NCBI GenBank assembly: GCA_030594795.1 | Contig: JAUVEK010000059.1 | Location: 1-7,691 of the forward strand | Length of the DNA: 7,691 nt | Direction of reading: 5' to 3' | DNA from: Candidatus Nanohalarchaeota archaeon | GTDB lineage: Archaea; EX4484-52; B79-G9 | Part shown: positions 5,327 to 7,691 of the stretch, in pieces | How the letters are laid out: each line of letters starts with the position of its first letter | Numbering within the stretch: the first letter of the stretch is position 1 | Notes under the pieces: model-generated | What the model saw: the letters and a program-made list of their open reading frames with translations, nothing else | What the model was told of the DNA's origin: nothing | Databases searched by the model: none | Position numbers and translations under genes: made by a program

Positions 5327-6695
5327 GGAATACCATAATGTGAAGTCTGTTGAAGGGCCGCTTTTGTTTGTTGAAGGGGTGTCCGGCATCGGGTATGGAG
5401 AGATTGTCGAAATCGAGAGTGAAAGCGGTGTCAAGAAGAGGGGGAAGATTCTTGAGATATCTGAGAATCTTGCATGCGTGCAGATTTTTGAGTCGACCAT
5501 GGGGCTTGATACGCGCGGGACTAAAGTGAAATTCTTTGGTGAGACTCTCAAGGTTGCGCTTTCGGTGGATATGCTCGGGAGGGTGTTTGACGGGTCCGGG
5601 AGGCCGCTTTTCGGGCCGAAAGTGGTTGCTGAGGCGAAGGAGGATGTCAACGGGATGCCACTTAACCCGGCATCGAGGGAATCGCCGAAGGATTTTATAC
5701 AGACAGGCATCTCTGCTATTGACGGAATGAATTCGCTTGTCATGGGGCAGAAGCTGCCTATTTTTAGCGGGGCGGGGCTCCCGCACAATTATCTTGCGGC
5801 ACAGATAGCAAGGCAGGCGAGTGTGCGAGGGAAGAATAATGTGAATTTCTGCGTTGTCTTTTGCGCTATGGGCATCACTTTTGAGGAAGCTGATTTTTTT
5901 GTGAAGGATTTCGAGGAGAGCGGCGCTATTGAGAATGCTGTGCTTTTTTTGAACCTGTGCGACAGCCCTGCTATCGAGAGGCTGATTACGCCGAGGGTGG
6001 CACTTACATGCGCTGAGTTTCTTGCATACAAGCATGATTATCATGTGCTTGTTATCCTGACTGATATGACGAATTACTGCGAGGCTTTGCGGGAGGTCAG
6101 CGCCTCAAGAAATGAGGTGCCGGGGCGGAGGGGGTACCCGGGGTATATGTATACTGATCTTGCCTCTATTTACGAGAGGGCGGGGAGAGTCAAGGGGTCC
6201 AAGGGCAGTATTACGCAAATACCTATCCTTACTATGCCAAATGATGATATTACGCATCCTGTGGCTGACCTTACAGGATATATCACCGAGGGGCAGATCA
6301 TTCTTGAGCGGAGGCTGCAGCAGGCAGGCATATCGCCGCCGATAAGTGTGCTTCCTTCTCTTTCGAGGCTGATGGGGAACGGCACCGGGCCTGGGAAGAC
6401 GAGGGATGATCACAGGGATGTGTCGAACCAGCTTTACAGCGCTTATGCGCAGGGCAGGGAGATACGCGAGATTGTTTCTGTTATCGGTGAGGAGAGTTTG
6501 GATGATGTTGATTATAAGTATCTTGAGTTTGCGCGCGAGTTTGAGGCCAGGTTTCTTGGGCAGGGGTTTTATGATAACAGGACGATTGAGGATACGCTTG
6601 GGATTGGATGGAATCTGTTTTCGATACTGCCTGAGTCGGAGCTTAAGAGGATATCGCCTGAACTGATTGAGAAGTATTTCAAGAGGAGTTTGTGA
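5319..6695 (+). CDS. atpB: A-type ATP synthase regulatory subunit B
   Basis: This is the non-catalytic partner that alternates with subunit A in the A3B3 head. The product is 458 residues, the usual length. Family marks in order: VEGPLLFVEGVSGIGYGEIVEI at the start, MLGRVFDGSGRPL, and SGAGLPHN at 150-157 in place of a Walker A loop, which is normal for B. They continue with LTDMTNYCEALREVS, PGRRGYPGYMYTDL, MPNDDITHPVADLTGYITEGQ, and LPSLSRLMGNGTG, whose R350 is the expected arginine finger reaching into the A-subunit site. The C-terminal QLYSAYAQG and RTIEDTLGIGW segments complete the fold. ATG 5319 fits the family start and has GGGTGA at 5305-5310 eight bases upstream; a longer frame from 5289 lacks support. 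The start overlaps the atpA stop (ATGATTAA), implying coupled translation. Confidence 0.97.
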   Translation: MIKEYHNVKSVEGPLLFVEGVSGIGYGEIVEIESESGVKKRGKILEISENLACVQIFESTMGLDTRGTKVKFFGETLKVALSVDMLGRVFDGSGRPLFGPKVVAEAKEDVNGMPLNPASRESPKDFIQTGISAIDGMNSLVMGQKLPIFSGAGLPHNYLAAQIARQASVRGKNNVNFCVVFCAMGITFEEADFFVKDFEESGAIENAVLFLNLCDSPAIERLITPRVALTCAEFLAYKHDYHVLVILTDMTNYCEALREVSASRNEVPGRRGYPGYMYTDLASIYERAGRVKGSKGSITQIPILTMPNDDITHPVADLTGYITEGQIILERRLQQAGISPPISVLPSLSRLMGNGTGPGKTRDDHRDVSNQLYSAYAQGREIREIVSVIGEESLDDVDYKYLEFAREFEARFLGQGFYDNRTIEDTLGIGWNLFSILPESELKRISPELIEKYFKRSL

Positions 6696-6697
6696 GC

Positions 6698-7330
6698 ATG
6701 AATGACATTGATGCGAACCCGACGAGAATGGAGCTATTGAATGTTAATGCAAAGCTTTCGCTTGCACGGCGGGGGCATGACATGCTCAAGAAAAAGAGGG
6801 ATACGCTGATTAGCGAGGAGATTGCGGCGCGAAAGGAGCTTTCTGAGTTCAGGGGGGAGGTTTATTCTCTTTTGGGGGAGGCTTACAGGGATTCCAAGCT
6901 TGTTGAGATGGAGATGGGAAGTGTATCGTATGGCGGGATGGCTTTTAATAAGTCAGGGAAGATTGCTGTCAATATTGATTATAAGAAGGTGGTCGGGGTC
7001 AGGGTGCCGGTTGGTTCTGCGGAAGTTGGTGAGGAGATAGGGGGAGGCTACAGTTTTATCGGGACGCCTGCGGGGCTTGATGATGTGGTTTTGAAGTTCA
7101 GGAACCTGTCTTTGATGGCTGCCAGACTTGCTGCGCTTGATGCAAAAGTGCATGTGCTGGGTGATGATATCAGGAGGACGAGGAGGAAAGTCAATGCTCT
7201 TGAGAAAGTGAAGATTAAGAATCTTGAGAGTGCTGACAAGTATATCAGGGGGTATCTTGATGAGATGGAGAGGGAGGATTATTCAAGGCTGAAGCATATC
7301 AAGGAGATTGTCAAGGGTGATGATGAGTAA
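6698..7330 (+). CDS. atpD: A-type ATP synthase subunit D (central rotor shaft)
   Basis: Subunit D is the coiled-coil shaft that turns inside the A3B3 head and carries subunit F at its foot. The 210-residue product is of normal length. It opens with ANPTRMELLNVNAKLSLARRGHDMLKKKRDTL, very close to the family signature (PTR..LL, A.RGH.LLK.KRD). A central globular part follows (about 70-125, including VRVPVGSAE), and then the second long helix ending DEMEREDYSRLKHIKEI, where the family normally has LEERERE..RLK.IK. ATG 6698 is preferred over GTG 6692 because GAGGAG (6683-6688) sits nine bases upstream of it. The GTG alternative overlaps the atpB stop as GTGA and would add two residues. It is the last ATPase gene in the window. 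Confidence 0.95.
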   Translation: MNDIDANPTRMELLNVNAKLSLARRGHDMLKKKRDTLISEEIAARKELSEFRGEVYSLLGEAYRDSKLVEMEMGSVSYGGMAFNKSGKIAVNIDYKKVVGVRVPVGSAEVGEEIGGGYSFIGTPAGLDDVVLKFRNLSLMAARLAALDAKVHVLGDDIRRTRRKVNALEKVKIKNLESADKYIRGYLDEMEREDYSRLKHIKEIVKGDDE

Positions 7331-7331
7331 A

Positions 7332-7362
7332 TGAATTGGTCGGTCGGCGACTGACGAATTCA
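7332..7362 (+). other. Imperfect hairpin just after atpD
   Basis: Two 14-base arms (7332-7345 and 7349-7362) surround a three-base loop GGC. Twelve pairs are Watson-Crick, one is G-U and one is a G-G mismatch. It starts two bases after the atpD stop. No T-run follows, so it is not a classical terminator; an RNA-processing or stabilising end, or a protein site, is as likely. A small dyad AACTG-G-CAGTT (7362-7372) abuts it. Confidence 0.5.
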
Positions 7363-7380
7363 ACTGGCAGTTACAGAAAG

Positions 7381-7418
7381 TTAATTTAAATGATGGAGTC
7401 TATAAATCAGTGGGTGAT
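7381..7418 (+). promoter_or_regulatory. Promoter-like box and ribosome-binding site before the last gene
   Basis: TTAATTTAAA (7381-7390) is placed to start a transcript near 7412. GGGTGAT at 7412-7418 matches the end of archaeal 16S rRNA well and lies four bases before GTG 7422. A second A/T box, CTATAAAT at 7400-7407, is too close to the GTG to serve it. The last gene may thus have its own promoter as well as, or instead of, readthrough from atpD. Confidence 0.45.
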
Positions 7419-7421
7419 TAA

Positions 7422-7691
7422 GTGTCGTATCTTAAGCATTTTTTGGGGGCGCATGAGGAGGCGCGAATGGAGCGGTTCAAGGACTATAATTATGAGATAG
7501 AGGACAGGCTGAAGATTGCGCACCTGTATTGCAGGAAGGAGACTGTTTTGGAGGATAATACGAATATGTTTGTTGATGTGAAGACGGTCAGGGTCCCGAA
7601 GAATAATGTTGTTCTGTTGTGCTCGTATATGAGACATAAGCTGGGTGCTGTTTCCGGGGTTGGTGAGGATTTATTTCTGCCGTTTACGAGT
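7422..7691 (+). CDS. Unrecognised protein, N-terminal 90 residues only
   Basis: An open frame starts at GTG 7422 and continues past the window edge. A TAA directly upstream in frame (7419-7421) fixes GTG 7422 as the earliest start, and GGGTGAT four bases upstream supports it. The first part (SYLKHFLGAHEEARMERFKDYNYEIEDRLKIAH) is charged and helix-forming; a strand-like part follows (FVDVKTVRVPKNNVVLLCSYM). There is no signal peptide and no membrane segment so far. Two cysteines (about residues 36 and 73) are too far apart to call a metal site. Codon use (AGG, AAG, GGG) resembles the ATPase genes, so it is probably resident chromosomal DNA. I do not recognise the family, and position after atpD alone does not make it an ATPase subunit. 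Confidence 0.7.
   Translation, partial: MSYLKHFLGAHEEARMERFKDYNYEIEDRLKIAHLYCRKETVLEDNTNMFVDVKTVRVPKNNVVLLCSYMRHKLGAVSGVGEDLFLPFTS

Noticed and set aside
5766..5795. Missing Walker A in atpB as a sign of an inactive enzyme
   Set aside because: SGAGLPHN in this position is the normal state of the non-catalytic B subunit.
3449..6044. Long minus-strand open frames (3449-4291, 4640-5788, 5274-6044) opposite atpA and atpB
   Set aside because: They lie antisense to highly conserved ATPase genes, their translations show no domain, and they arise because the sense genes rarely use codons whose complement is a stop (TTA, CTA, TCA).
1..7691. CRISPR array, tRNA, rRNA, insertion sequence or attachment site
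   Set aside because: I saw no regularly spaced direct repeats, no tRNA-like cloverleaf, no rRNA-like stretch, and no transposase or integrase with terminal repeats.

Overview
The window is archaeal. The plus-strand half carries the F, A, B and D subunits of an archaeal A-type (A/V-type) ATP synthase. Genes are preceded by TATA-like boxes about 27 bases upstream of their starts, some apparently leaderless. Ribosome-binding sites, where present, resemble GGTGA or GAGG. The minus-strand half encodes a secreted protein packed with N-glycosylation sequons, as expected of an archaeal cell-surface protein. I cannot fix the lineage from sequence alone.

Layout. Genes from 1 to 3124 are all on the minus strand; read in their own direction they are a DUF1016/YhcG-type PD-(D/E)XK nuclease (3124-2126), a coiled-coil protein with a GWW..E...RW beta-sandwich domain (2026-1364), a putative regulator joining a nuclease-like N-terminal domain to an ArsR-type winged helix (1207-545), and a secreted Ig-like glycoprotein cut by the window edge (509-1). 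A divergent promoter region (3125-3269) separates them from the plus-strand operon atpF (3270-3530), atpA (3527-5326), atpB (5319-6695) and atpD (6698-7330). A 91-base gap with an imperfect hairpin and a new promoter-like element follows, then the first 90 codons of an unrecognised gene (7422 to the edge).

How they work together. AtpA and AtpB form the catalytic hexamer, and D and F form the central rotor stalk. The four genes overlap or nearly abut, which suggests one co-translated mRNA. The peripheral stalk (E, H), the C subunit and the membrane subunits (I, K) are absent. In many archaea I, K, E and C lie directly upstream of F, but here that position holds a divergent nuclease gene, so the operon appears split. 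AtpF is short and seems to lack the usual C-terminal helix.

The minus-strand side looks like accessory DNA. By eye it is more A/T-rich in codon choice than the ATPase genes, which favour AGG, GGG and AAG. It has two separate PD-(D/E)XK-like proteins within 2.6 kb, and a cluster of GGTTA/TAACC half-sites lies upstream of the regulator gene. The most interesting unit is this regulator plus its operator-like sites and the surface glycoprotein gene 35 bases downstream. It may be a self-controlled surface-protein switch, but that is inference.
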